Positions 30,090 to 39,261 of a DNA stretch of 64,000 nucleotides are shown piece after piece. Below the pieces are notes generated by a model. The model was not told the origin of the DNA, ran no database searches, and saw only the letters and a list, made by a program, of their open reading frames with translations. The DNA lies in assembly GCF_002893625.1 (NCBI RefSeq), contig NZ_PKMZ01000008.1:89944-153943 (forward strand). The letters are read 5' to 3'. The stretch's first letter is position 1. Every line of letters starts with the position of its first letter. This stretch comes from Mangrovicella endophytica. GTDB lineage: Bacteria; Pseudomonadota; Alphaproteobacteria; Rhizobiales; Rhizobiaceae. The position numbers and the translations under genes were made by a program.

Positions 30090-31085
30090 CTACCAGCGCT
30101 GGTGGACGTGCGGCGCGATCAGGCGGCGATAGATCTCGCGCACCCGGTCCATGGTTTCGGCCGGCAGCGGCGCCAGAGCGCTGGCGCCGGCATTGCCCTC
30201 GGCCTGCTCGCGGTTCTTGGCGCCAGGGATGACCACGGAGACGGCGTCCTCCATCAGGATCCAGCGCAGCGCGAACTGCGCCATGGTGGCGCTGCCCGGC
30301 AGAAGCGGGCGCAGTTCCTCCACCGCCTGCAGGGCGACCTCGAAGGGCACGCCCGAGAAGGTCTCGCCGACGTCGAAGGCTTCGCCATGGCGGTTGAAGG
30401 CGCGATGGTCGTCGGCCGCGAAGGTCGAGCCGGCGCTCATCTTGCCGGTGAGGATGCCGCTTGCCAGCGGCACGCGCACGATGATGCCGACATCGGCAGC
30501 CTTGGCTTCTCGGAAGAACAGCTCGGCCGGCCGCTGGCGCAGCATGTTGTAGATGATCTGTACAGAGGCGACGCCGGGATAGGCGATTGCCTTCAGCGCC
30601 TCCTCCACCTTCTCGACCGAGACGCCGTAGAAGCGGATCTTGCCCTTGTCGACGAGCCGATCCAGCGCCTCGAAGACCTCGGGACGATAGAACACCTCCG
30701 TCGGCGGGCAGTGCAGCTGGACGAGGTCGAGCGTCTCGACGCCGAGATTGGTGAGGCTCCGGTCGATGAAGGCTTCCAGATTGGCGGCGTTGTAGCCATC
30801 CGCGACATGCGGATCGAGCCGGCGCCCGGCCTTGGTCGCGACGATCGGTCGCTCACCACCGCGCTCCTTCAGGACATCGCGGATGATCCGCTCGGAGCGG
30901 CCGTCGCCATAGACGTCGGCCGTGTCGATGAAGGTCACGCCGGCATCGAGCGCGGCATGGAGGGCCGCGCGCGCATCCGCCTCGCCAACGTCGCCCCAAG
31001 AGCCGCCGATGGCCCAGGCGCCGAAGCCGATCTCCGAAATGTCCCAGCCGGTGCGGCCGAGGCGTCGTGTGCGGATCGTCGTCAT
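30090..31085 (-). CDS. Aldo/keto reductase
   Basis: 331 residues. It is a TIM-barrel with the catalytic tetrad visible: Asp and Tyr in FIDTADVYGDGRSE, Lys in ATKAG and His in VQLHCPP. It is an NADPH-dependent carbonyl reductase of the YghZ/Tas-like group; the substrate is unknown. I chose ATG at 31085 because MTTIRTRRLGRTG is the family start; upstream in-frame codons lack similarity. It is a single gene, convergent with tetR. Confidence 0.9.
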   Translation of the reverse strand: MTTIRTRRLGRTGWDISEIGFGAWAIGGSWGDVGEADARAALHAALDAGVTFIDTADVYGDGRSERIIRDVLKERGGERPIVATKAGRRLDPHVADGYNAANLEAFIDRSLTNLGVETLDLVQLHCPPTEVFYRPEVFEALDRLVDKGKIRFYGVSVEKVEEALKAIAYPGVASVQIIYNMLRQRPAELFFREAKAADVGIIVRVPLASGILTGKMSAGSTFAADDHRAFNRHGEAFDVGETFSGVPFEVALQAVEELRPLLPGSATMAQFALRWILMEDAVSVVIPGAKNREQAEGNAGASALAPLPAETMDRVREIYRRLIAPHVHQRW

Positions 31086-31522
31086 GATGTGCTGCCTCGA
31101 TGCCTGTGAACGGGCTCCCGCCTGATCGGGGAGCCGCTGCCGCCGCATTCGCGCAATCTCGCGGCACGGTACGAGAAGCTAGGCAGGGGGCCCGTCGCGG
31201 TAAGAGCCGGCTTTCCATTCGAGCGGATTATCCTCCCGCATATGCTCTTGAAGGGACAGGGCAGCGGAACAAGCGGAATGGTGCAGGCCGGTCATAGAAG
31301 GCGAGCTCTCATGCGGCCGGACAGAAGCGAGCACGCTCGGCCGGTCACATTTGGTTGTACGTCGCGCGCCGCTACCGCGATTTAACCTCGGGTTTACCAA
31401 GAATCGGCAAGTCTATTGCCGTGCGTGTCGATGCTAAAGTCCTGAGACGATAACGTAATCTTGTCTTTTTCGACTTGCGGGAACGACGCAGGCCCAGACT
31501 TTCCTCCGGTGAGACCCTTTCC
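31086..31522. other. Gap upstream of the chemoreceptor gene
   Basis: 437 bases without a supportable gene. It contains a small perfect hairpin, CGGCAA and TTGCCG around GTCTA (31405-31421), and an A/T-richer stretch 31425-31480 that probably carries the chemoreceptor promoter. I saw no further structure. Confidence 0.5.
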
Positions 31523-33307
31523 ATGGCCTTCCCTTCGTTTCGCAGCTCCCTAAACGCACGCAAGATCGCCGGCCTCGACGCTCTGAGGACCAATGTGATG
31601 CTGGCTGACAGCAGCCTGCACATCACCTACCTCAATCCGGCACTGGAGGCGCTGCTGCGCGAGGCGGAGAGCGAATTGAAGACGGAGCTGCCCCGCTTCA
31701 GCGTATCGACGCTGATCGGCAGCAACATCGATGTCTTCCACAAGAACCCGTCGCATCAGCGCAACCTCCTGGCCGCGCTGCAGAAGCCGCACAGCGCCAC
31801 CATTCGCGTCGGCCAGCGCGCCTTCGATCTGCTCGTCACGCCGCTGCGCGAGGGCTCGAAGATCGTCGGCTTCGTCGTCGAGTGGGCCGACGCCAAGGAG
31901 CGCCTGCTGAATCTGGACTATGCGGGCCAGATTGCCGCGGTCTGCCGCTCTCAGGCCGTCATCGAGTTCAAGGTCGATGGCACCATCATCCAGGCGAACC
32001 GCAACTTTCTGGACGTGATGGGCTATTCCGAGGAGGAGATCGTCGGCCGCCATCACAGCATGTTCGTCGAGCCGGCGCATCGCGACAGCGCGGAGTATCG
32101 CGAATTCTGGAGCGAGCTGCGCAGCGGCAAGTTCCAGGCCAACGAGTTCAAACGCCTCGGCAAGGGCGGTCGCGAGGTCTGGATCCAGGGGTCCTACAAT
32201 CCGATCCTGGACGCCGCCGGCAAGGTCACGAAGGTCGTGAAATATGCCGTCGACGTCACACCGCGGGTCGCCGCCGTCGCCGAAGTGGGCAACGCGCTGA
32301 GCGACCTTGCCGAGGGCAATCTCGACCGTCGCATCCGGCAGGTGCTGCCGCCGGAGCTCGATCAGCTCCGGGTGGACTTCAATCGAGCCGTGGACGGCCT
32401 GGAAGCGGCCATGCGGCAGGTCAAGCACGCATCCGGCGCGATCGGCGAAGGTATGACCGAGATCAGCGTCGCTGCCTCAGACCTTTCGCAGCGGACCGAG
32501 CAGCAGGCCGCGAGCCTGGAGGAGACGGTCGCAGCTCTGTCGGAGGTGTCGCGCGGGATCAACGCGACGGCTGCCGACGCGGTGCGCGCCAATGGATCGG
32601 CGGCAGCAGCCCTGAAGAACGCCGAGAAAGGCGGCACCATCGTCGCGCAGGCGACGGCCGCCATGGCGCAGATCTCCGCCTCGTCCGACAAGATCGGCAA
32701 GATCATTGGCGTCATCGACGAGATCGCCTTCCAGACCAACCTCCTGGCGCTGAACGCCGGCGTTGAAGCGGCGCGAGCCGGCGAGGCGGGCCGAGGCTTT
32801 GCGGTGGTGGCGCAGGAGGTGCGCGGGCTTGCCCAGCGCTCCGCCGAGGCCGCCAAGGAGATCAAGGATCTCATCTCCGCCTCGTCCGCTGAGGTCGAAA
32901 ACGGGGTGGGACTGGTGTCGGCGTCCGGCCGCAGCCTTGAGGAGATCGTCACGCAGGTCCGCGAGATGAGCGAGGTCGCCGACACGATCGCGCGCAACGC
33001 CAACCAGCAGGCGCTGTCGTTGAAGGAGGTCTCCACCGCTGCCGACCAGATGGACAAGGTCACGCAGCAGAATGCGGCGATGGTGGAAGAGACCACCGCA
33101 GCCGCCCAGAGCCTGCTCGGCGAAACCGAACAGCTTGCAGAACTGATGAGCCGGTTCCGCACGAGCGGGGCAGAGCAACGGGCGCCGCGGGCCGCAGCCC
33201 GCTCGACCGTGCGGCCGGCCTCGAACCGCAGCGTCGTCCAGATGAAGACCGCCGGCGCCGGCGGGGCCGCAGCCAAGCCGGTGGAAAGCGAGTGGGAGGA
33301 GTTCTAG
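31523..33307 (+). CDS. Soluble methyl-accepting chemotaxis protein with two PAS domains
   Basis: 594 residues and no transmembrane segment, so it is cytoplasmic. A first PAS-like domain (about 20-122), a second PAS (about 135-255, with [18 protein letters not shown]), a HAMP-like linker (about 260-310) and the MCP signalling coiled coil (about 330-560), with the tip [20 protein letters not shown]. The final residues EWEEF form a CheR/CheB-docking pentapeptide after a flexible linker. PAS receptors of this kind commonly sense redox or oxygen. No che genes are adjacent. ATG at 31523 is chosen over an upstream TTG. Confidence 0.92.
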   Translation: MAFPSFRSSLNARKIAGLDALRTNVMLADSSLHITYLNPALEALLREAESELKTELPRFSVSTLIGSNIDVFHKNPSHQRNLLAALQKPHSATIRVGQRAFDLLVTPLREGSKIVGFVVEWADAKERLLNLDYAGQIAAVCRSQAVIEFKVDGTIIQANRNFLDVMGYSEEEIVGRHHSMFVEPAHRDSAEYREFWSELRSGKFQANEFKRLGKGGREVWIQGSYNPILDAAGKVTKVVKYAVDVTPRVAAVAEVGNALSDLAEGNLDRRIRQVLPPELDQLRVDFNRAVDGLEAAMRQVKHASGAIGEGMTEISVAASDLSQRTEQQAASLEETVAALSEVSRGINATAADAVRANGSAAAALKNAEKGGTIVAQATAAMAQISASSDKIGKIIGVIDEIAFQTNLLALNAGVEAARAGEAGRGFAVVAQEVRGLAQRSAEAAKEIKDLISASSAEVENGVGLVSASGRSLEEIVTQVREMSEVADTIARNANQQALSLKEVSTAADQMDKVTQQNAAMVEETTAAAQSLLGETEQLAELMSRFRTSGAEQRAPRAAARSTVRPASNRSVVQMKTAGAGGAAAKPVESEWEEF

Positions 33308-33726
33308 GCAGCCGCCTAAGACTGATCCGCGGGAAGGCCGGTACCGATCGCGGTGCCGGCCTTCTTGCATGGGACGCCACAGGCTGTTGCTGTGGAGCCG
33401 CCGCCTGAAGCCGCAAGGGCCGTCTCCTTACGGCTATAGGCATAGGTCGCGATCTCGGGCGTTGCAGCGCCCTCCGCGCCGGCTCCAAGCATTGACTTTC
33501 GCGCGCCAGTCGTGTTTCACCCCAGCTGATCCGCGACAGGTTTCGTCCGCGACCCGCCGACCGGGCTCCTCTGGGTAATGCCGGAGCCACCCGGAGGTCA
33601 CCATCCGCCAGCGAGTTTCGCCCGCGGATGCGTTCTGCTTTGGCTCCATGCCAGAGCGGCGGTTTGCACGGCGGCGCCCGATGCACCACCTTCCGTCTTC
33701 ATCCTTCGAAGACGCGGGAACGTTTG
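33308..33726 (+). other. Gap between the chemoreceptor and ffh
   Basis: 419 bases. The first part holds the chemoreceptor terminator; the rest (33370-33726) must carry the ffh promoter. I looked for a 4.5S SRP RNA here because of the neighbour, but did not find its conserved GGAAGCAGCC-type core. No gene is supportable. Confidence 0.5.
33334..33368 (+). terminator. Terminator after the chemoreceptor gene
   Basis: AAGGCCGGTACC pairs with GGTGCCGGCCTT (one T-G wobble) around GATCGC, followed by CTTGCAT. It begins 27 bases after the stop codon. Confidence 0.75.
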
Positions 33727-35298
33727 ATGTTCGATTCGCTGCAGGACCGCCTCGGGTCCATTCTCAACGGCCTCACCGGCCGCGGCACGCTCTCCGACAA
33801 GGATGTCGGCGCGGCGCTACGCGAGGTGCGCCGTGCGCTGCTCGAGGCTGACGTCGCGCTGGAGGTGGTGCGCTCCTTCACCGACCGCATCCGCGAGAAG
33901 GCCGTCGGCGCAGCCATCGTCAAGTCGATCAAGCCCGGCCAGATGGTCGTCAAGATCGTCCATGACGAGCTGGTGGCGCTGCTCGGCTCCGACCAGGTGC
34001 CGATCGACCTCAATGCCCCCGCGCCGGTGACGATCATGATGGTCGGCCTGCAGGGCTCGGGCAAGACCACCACCACGGCGAAGATCGCCAAGCGGCTGAC
34101 CGAGCGCCAGCGCAAGAAGGTGCTGATCGCCTCGCTCGACACGCGCCGCCCGGCGGCGCAGGAGCAGCTGCGCGTCCTCGGCGAACAGACGGGCGTCGCG
34201 TCGCTGCCGATCGTCGCGGGACAGGGGCCTGTCGACATCGCGTCCCGGGCCGCTCAGGCGGCCCGCCTCGGCGGCTACGATGTCCTTATCCTCGACACCG
34301 CCGGCCGCACCCATATCGACGAACCGCTGATGGCCGAGATGGCCGAGATCAAAGCGCGTTCGAACCCGCACGAGATCCTGCTGGTCGCGGACTCGCTGAC
34401 CGGCCAGGACGCGGTGAATCTTGCGCGCTCCTTCGATGAGCGTGTCGGCATTTCCGGCATCGTGCTCACCCGCGTCGACGGCGACGGGCGCGGCGGCGCC
34501 GCGCTCTCCATGCGCGCCGTCACCGGCAAGCCGATCAAGCTGATCGGCGTCGGCGAGAAGATGGACGCGCTGGAGGACTTCCATCCCGCGCGCATCGCCG
34601 ACCGCATCCTCGGCATGGGCGACATCGTCAGCCTGGTGGAGCGTGCCGCCGAAACCATCGACGCGGAAAAGGCCGCGGCGATGGCCAAGAAGATGCAGGC
34701 CGGCAAGTTCGACCTGAACGATCTCGCCGACCAGATCGGCCAGATGCAGAAGATGGGCGGAATGGGGGGCATGATGGGCCTCCTGCCCGGCATGGGCAAG
34801 ATCAAGGACCAGATGGCCGCCGCCGGCCTCGATGACAAGCTCCTGAAGCGCCAGCTCGCCATCATCTCCTCGATGACGGCTGAGGAGCGCTCCAACCCCG
34901 ACATCCTGAAGCACAGCCGCAAGAAGCGCATCGCATCCGGCTCCGGCACGTCCTCGGCCGACATCAACAAGCTCCTGAAGATGCACCGCGCCATGGCCGA
35001 CATGATGAAGGCGATGGGCAAGGGCGGCCGCGGCGGCCTGATGGGCAAGATGATGGGCGGCCTGGCCGGCAAGATGGGCCTGCCCGGCGGTCTCGGCGGC
35101 GGCATGCCGGACCTCTCCAAGATGGATCCGAAGGAGCTCGAGGAGATGGCCCGCGCCGTGCAGGGCGGTGGTGGCCTGCCGCCGATGCCGAACGGCCTGC
35201 CCGGCGGCTTGGGCGGCCTCGGCGGATTGGGCGGTGGCTTGCCGAAGGGGCTACCCGGCGGCTTTCCGGGCCTGCCGGGCATCGGGCGGAAGAAGTGA
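33727..35298 (+). CDS. ffh: Signal recognition particle protein Ffh
   Basis: 523 residues: N domain 1-95, GTPase domain with P-loop GLQGSGKTTTTAK (about 107-119), DTAGRTHID and TRVDGDGRGG, then the methionine-rich M domain that binds signal peptides and SRP RNA. The last 60 or so residues are a Gly/Leu/Pro/Met-rich tail, longer than in E. coli. It is the partner of FtsY, which is also in this window. The start ATG at 33727 gives the family N-terminus MFDSLQDRLG. It is followed by chorismate mutase and rpsP. Confidence 0.97.
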   Translation: MFDSLQDRLGSILNGLTGRGTLSDKDVGAALREVRRALLEADVALEVVRSFTDRIREKAVGAAIVKSIKPGQMVVKIVHDELVALLGSDQVPIDLNAPAPVTIMMVGLQGSGKTTTTAKIAKRLTERQRKKVLIASLDTRRPAAQEQLRVLGEQTGVASLPIVAGQGPVDIASRAAQAARLGGYDVLILDTAGRTHIDEPLMAEMAEIKARSNPHEILLVADSLTGQDAVNLARSFDERVGISGIVLTRVDGDGRGGAALSMRAVTGKPIKLIGVGEKMDALEDFHPARIADRILGMGDIVSLVERAAETIDAEKAAAMAKKMQAGKFDLNDLADQIGQMQKMGGMGGMMGLLPGMGKIKDQMAAAGLDDKLLKRQLAIISSMTAEERSNPDILKHSRKKRIASGSGTSSADINKLLKMHRAMADMMKAMGKGGRGGLMGKMMGGLAGKMGLPGGLGGGMPDLSKMDPKELEEMARAVQGGGGLPPMPNGLPGGLGGLGGLGGGLPKGLPGGFPGLPGIGRKK

Positions 35299-35309
35299 GG
35301 GAGACGCCG

Positions 35310-35663
35310 ATGGCAGATGGGGAGATCGACGGCACGGCCAGCGACGCGGAACGCGCGCGCGTGCTGCTGCGCGACCTTCGCGCCTCGATCGATAATATCG
35401 ACGCGGCCATCGTCTACATGCTGGCCGAGCGCTTCCGCTGCACCGAAACGGTCGGCCGGCTGAAGGCCGAGCACAAGCTGCCCGCCGCCGACCCGGCGCG
35501 TGAGCGCGAGCAGGTCGCCCGGCTGCGGCGGCTGTCGGACGACGCCCGGTTCAATCCGGACTTCGCCGAAAAGTACCTCAACTTCGTCATCCGGCACGTC
35601 ATCCGTCACCACGAGGCGGTCGCGGCCGGGGAAGAGAATGTCGGTCTCGTAGCCCGCACTTAA
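35310..35663 (+). CDS. Chorismate mutase (AroQ class)
   Basis: 117 residues, all-helical AroQ fold. The typical active-site residues lie in LRASIDNIDAAIVYMLAERF and the following VGRLKAEH. It converts chorismate to prephenate for Phe and Tyr. ATG at 35310 has AGGGAG 6 bases upstream; a GTG at 35295 overlaps the ffh stop but lacks a site. It sits between ffh and rpsP, a placement common in Hyphomicrobiales. Confidence 0.92.
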   Translation: MADGEIDGTASDAERARVLLRDLRASIDNIDAAIVYMLAERFRCTETVGRLKAEHKLPAADPAREREQVARLRRLSDDARFNPDFAEKYLNFVIRHVIRHHEAVAAGEENVGLVART

Positions 35664-35718
35664 GCTGCTGCCCGACCGAAGCACCAACGAACCAGATCAG
35701 ACCTAGGAGACTATCACC

Positions 35719-36108
35719 ATGGCCCTCAAGATGCGCCTCGCCCGCGCCGGCTCCAAGAAGCGCCCCTACTACCACATCGTCGTCGCCGACGCCCGCGCAC
35801 CCCGCGACGGCCGCTTCATCGAGACGCTGGGCGCCTGGAACCCGATGCTGCCGAAGGATGCCGAGCGCGTCACGCTGAAGGAAGACCGCATCAAGCATTG
35901 GCTCGGCGAAGGCGCCCAGCCGACCGACCGCGTGCTGCGCTTCCTCGATCAGGCCGGTATCGCCAACCGCCCGGCCCGCTCCAACCCGACCAAGGCCCTG
36001 CCGGGCAAGAAGGCGCAGGAGCGCGAGGCCGAGCGCAAGCAGCGCGAGGAAGATGCTCGCGCCGCCGCCGAGAAGGCTGCCGAAGAGGCTGCAGCCCCGA
36101 CGGAGTAA
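35719..36108 (+). CDS. rpsP: 30S ribosomal protein S16
   Basis: 129 residues. The conserved start [20 protein letters not shown] and [12 protein letters not shown] are diagnostic. The C-terminal tail is Lys/Glu/Ala rich, as in other alphaproteobacteria. A good AGGAG lies about 9 bases upstream. A strong terminator follows, so rpsP is separated from rimM-trmD by a diguanylate cyclase gene. Confidence 0.97.
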   Translation: MALKMRLARAGSKKRPYYHIVVADARAPRDGRFIETLGAWNPMLPKDAERVTLKEDRIKHWLGEGAQPTDRVLRFLDQAGIANRPARSNPTKALPGKKAQEREAERKQREEDARAAAEKAAEEAAAPTE

Positions 36109-36137
36109 AGGCCAGACTCCCGGCCGGGATTTCTGCG

Positions 36138-36168
36138 ACGGCGCCCCGGTGGGGCGCCGTTGTCGTTT
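36138..36168 (+). terminator. Rho-independent terminator after rpsP
   Basis: A 10-bp perfect stem, ACGGCGCCCC with GGGGCGCCGT around GGT, followed by TGTCGTTT. It begins 29 bases after rpsP. Confidence 0.88.
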
Positions 36169-36279
36169 GAAAAGGGGAAGCGGACGTTCAGAATGCGATT
36201 CTTTGGCGATGCGTTAACCGGCGGTTGACGGCTGCTGCGGCACGTTAGCTGCATTGTTCGAACGGAGCATTCCGGAGAC

Positions 36280-37842
36280 GTGGCGGCTGTGCGGACCCTT
36301 TCTCTTCAACGCAAGCAATCGGCCGCCCGGATCGCCGAGGCCCGTCGCTCGGCGCCTGTGCGCTTCGGCTCCGTCGACCGCGGCTATGACGCTGCCGCTC
36401 GCGAGCCTCTCTTCGCGCTGTCGCCGATCCCGCTCTGGCTGGAGGACTACAGCGGCGTCAAAGCGCTGATCGATGGATGGCGCGCCGACGGCGTCACCGA
36501 TATCCGCGCATTCCTCGCGGAGGACCTTTCACGGGTCGCGGCAAGCTCGCAGGCGATCCGCATCCTGGCAGTCAACCAGAAGGTGCTCGACCTGTTCGGT
36601 GCGCGCGACCTCGACGACCTCCGCGCCAATGTCGGCGAGATCTTCCGCAACGACATGCTGCTGTCGCATCTGGAGGAGGTAGCGCAGCTCTTCGAGGGCG
36701 GGACCGAATTCGCCAGTCTGGCGGCGAACTACACGCTGACCGGCAAGCGCCTCGACGTGCAGCTGAAGGCGCGGATCCTGCCCGGCCATGAGGATGACTG
36801 GAGCTGTGTGCTGCTGTCGACCGAGGACGTCACGGAGCGGGAACAGGCCCGCCGTCGCGCGGCCGAAAGCGAGGAATATGCCCGCGGCCTCTTCGATCAT
36901 TCGCCTGTTTCGCTGTGGGTGGAGGACTTCAGCGCCGTCCGCGAACTGATCGAGGGCGTGCGCGACAGTGGCGTCAGCGACTTCCGCGTCTTCGTCGACG
37001 TTCATCCCGAGTTCGTGCAGCGCTGCCTCAGCGAGATCCGCGTCATCGACGTCAACCGTCATACGCTGGAGCTGTTCTGCGCGCCGAGCCGGGAGGCGCT
37101 GACCGACCAGCTCGACAGCATCTTCCGCGACGCGATGGAGCAGCACTTCAAGGAGCAGCTCATCGATCTCTGGAATGGCAAGCTGTTCCAGCAGCGCGAG
37201 GTGGTGAACTACTCGTTGAAGGGCGACGAGCTGCACGTCCACATGCAGTTCTCGGTCTTTCCCGGCCATGAGCACGACTGGTCGCTGGTGCAGGTGGCGC
37301 TGACCGACATCACCGCGCGCAAGCGCGCCGAGGCGTATCTGGAATTCCTCGGCAAGCATGATGCGCTGACCAAACTCTACAACCGGTCCTTCTTCATCGA
37401 CGAGTTGAACCGGCTGGAGCGCAAGCGGGCGACGAGCGTCACCATCATCGTCGCCGACCTCAACGGCCTGAAGACGGTGAACGACACGCTCGGCCATGCG
37501 GCGGGCGACGGGCTGCTGCGCCGCGCCGGCGAGGTTCTGCAGAAGGCGGTGGCGCGGCCCTCCTGCGCCGCCCGCATCGGCGGCGACGAGTTCGTCATCC
37601 TGATGCCGATGGCCAGCGAGGTGGAAGGCGCGGCCATGATGGAGACGCTGGAGAACCTCGTCGAGATCAACAACCAGTTCTATTCCAGCGAGCGCCTCAG
37701 CTTCGCGCTCGGCATGGCGACGGCGCAGGCGGGCGAGCGGCTGGAGGATGTCGTGAAGCTCGCGGACGAGCGCATGTATGCCGCCAAGCGGGCCCTCTAC
37801 GAGACGGGCGCCGTTCCGGAGCGACGCCAGCCAGGCCACTGA
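36280..37842 (+). CDS. Diguanylate cyclase with tandem PAS-like domains
   Basis: 520 residues, soluble. Two homologous PAS-like sensor domains (about 40-190 and 200-350) each begin with a SP.(P/S)LW(L/V)ED(Y/F)S motif and end before a TE/TDxT linker; they look like an internal duplication. The GGDEF domain has intact GGDEF at 434-438. The allosteric RxxD site that should precede it is missing (RPSC instead), so feedback inhibition by c-di-GMP is unlikely. It makes c-di-GMP. The GTG start at 36280 is tentative; GTG at 36289 is possible. It sits between rpsP and rimM with its own upstream gap. Confidence 0.9.
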   Translation: MAAVRTLSLQRKQSAARIAEARRSAPVRFGSVDRGYDAAAREPLFALSPIPLWLEDYSGVKALIDGWRADGVTDIRAFLAEDLSRVAASSQAIRILAVNQKVLDLFGARDLDDLRANVGEIFRNDMLLSHLEEVAQLFEGGTEFASLAANYTLTGKRLDVQLKARILPGHEDDWSCVLLSTEDVTEREQARRRAAESEEYARGLFDHSPVSLWVEDFSAVRELIEGVRDSGVSDFRVFVDVHPEFVQRCLSEIRVIDVNRHTLELFCAPSREALTDQLDSIFRDAMEQHFKEQLIDLWNGKLFQQREVVNYSLKGDELHVHMQFSVFPGHEHDWSLVQVALTDITARKRAEAYLEFLGKHDALTKLYNRSFFIDELNRLERKRATSVTIIVADLNGLKTVNDTLGHAAGDGLLRRAGEVLQKAVARPSCAARIGGDEFVILMPMASEVEGAAMMETLENLVEINNQFYSSERLSFALGMATAQAGERLEDVVKLADERMYAAKRALYETGAVPERRQPGH

Positions 37843-37932
37843 CGGCTCTGAGGCTTCGCGGCGTCTTGACCCGGCGGAGCGGGGCGGCCAGAGAACCGTC
37901 AGCCGCGCCCGTCCAGACCGCCGAGATCATCC

Positions 37933-38535
37933 ATGCCCCCTCGCACCTCAGCCACTTCCGTGCTCCTCGGCGTCATCGGGGCGGCGCACGGGCTGAAGGG
38001 CGAGGTGAGGGTGCGCTCCTTCACGGATGATCCGGAGAGCCTGGGCGCCTACGGACCCCTGCATGATGCCGAGGGCAACCGCTACACGGTGCGTTCGGCC
38101 CGGCTGCAGAAGACGGTGGTCGTGGTGCGCTTCGAGGAGGTGCGCGACCGTAGCGCCGCCGAGCGGCTCAACGGACGCGAGCTCTTCGTCGACCGCTCGG
38201 CGCTGCCGGAGGAAGAGGACGAGGACGACTTCTACCAGAGCGACCTCGTCGGGCTGTCTGTCGTCACCGTCGGAGGGCAGGCCGTCGGGACACTCATCGG
38301 CTTCCACGATTTCGGCGCCGGCGAGATCGCGGAAATTCAACCGGAGAAGGGGCCGAGCGTCCTGATCCCGTTCTCGCAGGCCGCAGTGCCCGAGATCGAT
38401 ATCAAGCGCGGCGTCATCGTGGTCGAGCCCTTCGCCGCCGGGCTGGAGAGCAGCGATCCGGCGGACGATGATGCGCCGGAGCCGGGCACCGGGGCGGACG
38501 AGGAGGCCTCCGGCTCGGGCGGAGAGCCGACTTGA
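37933..38535 (+). CDS. rimM: Ribosome maturation factor RimM
   Basis: 200 residues. N-terminal [24 protein letters not shown], then the PRC-barrel half ending [11 protein letters not shown]. It helps 30S assembly by binding S19. The C-terminal 30 residues are an acidic Glu/Asp/Gly tail not needed for the fold. It overlaps trmD by four bases (TTGA). Confidence 0.95.
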   Translation: MPPRTSATSVLLGVIGAAHGLKGEVRVRSFTDDPESLGAYGPLHDAEGNRYTVRSARLQKTVVVVRFEEVRDRSAAERLNGRELFVDRSALPEEEDEDDFYQSDLVGLSVVTVGGQAVGTLIGFHDFGAGEIAEIQPEKGPSVLIPFSQAAVPEIDIKRGVIVVEPFAAGLESSDPADDDAPEPGTGADEEASGSGGEPT

Positions 38536-39224
38536 GCTTTCGCGCCAGCGTCCTGACGCTCTATCCCGAGATGTTCCCCGGGCCGCTGGGCCTCTCGCTG
38601 TCCGGACGTGCGCTGGAGCGCGGCGACTGGACGCTTGAAACGGTGCAGATCCGCGCATTCGGCGAAGGCCGCCACCGCAGCGTCGACGATACGCCGTCCG
38701 GCGGCGGCGCCGGCATGGTGCTGCGGGCCGACGTGCTGGCCGCGGCGATCGACCATGCCTCGTCGCCTGACGATCCGCGTCCGCGGCTCCTGATGAGCCC
38801 GCGCGGCCGGCCGCTGGATCAGCGCCGCGTGCGCCAGCTCGCGGAAGGGCCGGGCGCGGTGATCGTCTGCGGCCGGTTCGAGGGTGTCGACGAGCGGGTC
38901 ATCGAGGCACGGGGCCTTCAGGAAGTGTCGATCGGCGACTACATCCTCTCCGGCGGTGAGATCGCCGCGACCGTGTTGCTCGACGCCGTCATACGGCTGC
39001 TGCCCGGCGTCATGGGCAATGCCGAATCCGGTGTGACGGAGAGCTTCGAGGCCGGGCTCCTGGAGCATCCGCACTATACCCGGCCGGCCGAGTGGGAAGG
39101 TCGCGGCATTCCGCCGGTGCTGACGTCAGGCGATCACGGCGCGGTGGAGCGCTGGCGCCGCGCCGAGGCCGAGCGGATCACCGCGGAGCGTCGGCCGGAT
39201 CTTCTGGCTTCGGGTCGGTCCTGA
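38532..39224 (+). CDS. trmD: tRNA (guanine37-N1)-methyltransferase TrmD
   Basis: 230 residues with a SPOUT knot: [20 protein letters not shown], the SAM-binding [10 protein letters not shown] and YILSGGE, and [10 protein letters not shown]. It methylates G37 to prevent frameshifting. The TTG start at 38532 overlaps the rimM stop. The usual next gene, rplS, is absent here; a convergent diguanylate cyclase follows after 37 bases. Confidence 0.96.
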   Translation: MSFRASVLTLYPEMFPGPLGLSLSGRALERGDWTLETVQIRAFGEGRHRSVDDTPSGGGAGMVLRADVLAAAIDHASSPDDPRPRLLMSPRGRPLDQRRVRQLAEGPGAVIVCGRFEGVDERVIEARGLQEVSIGDYILSGGEIAATVLLDAVIRLLPGVMGNAESGVTESFEAGLLEHPHYTRPAEWEGRGIPPVLTSGDHGAVERWRRAEAERITAERRPDLLASGRS

Positions 39225-39261
39225 GCTCTGCCGCTTTGGTAGAGGCGCGATGCGCCTGCTC

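Noticed and set aside
33370..33726. Possible 4.5S SRP RNA gene upstream of ffh
   Set aside because: The conserved SRP RNA hairpin core was not found.
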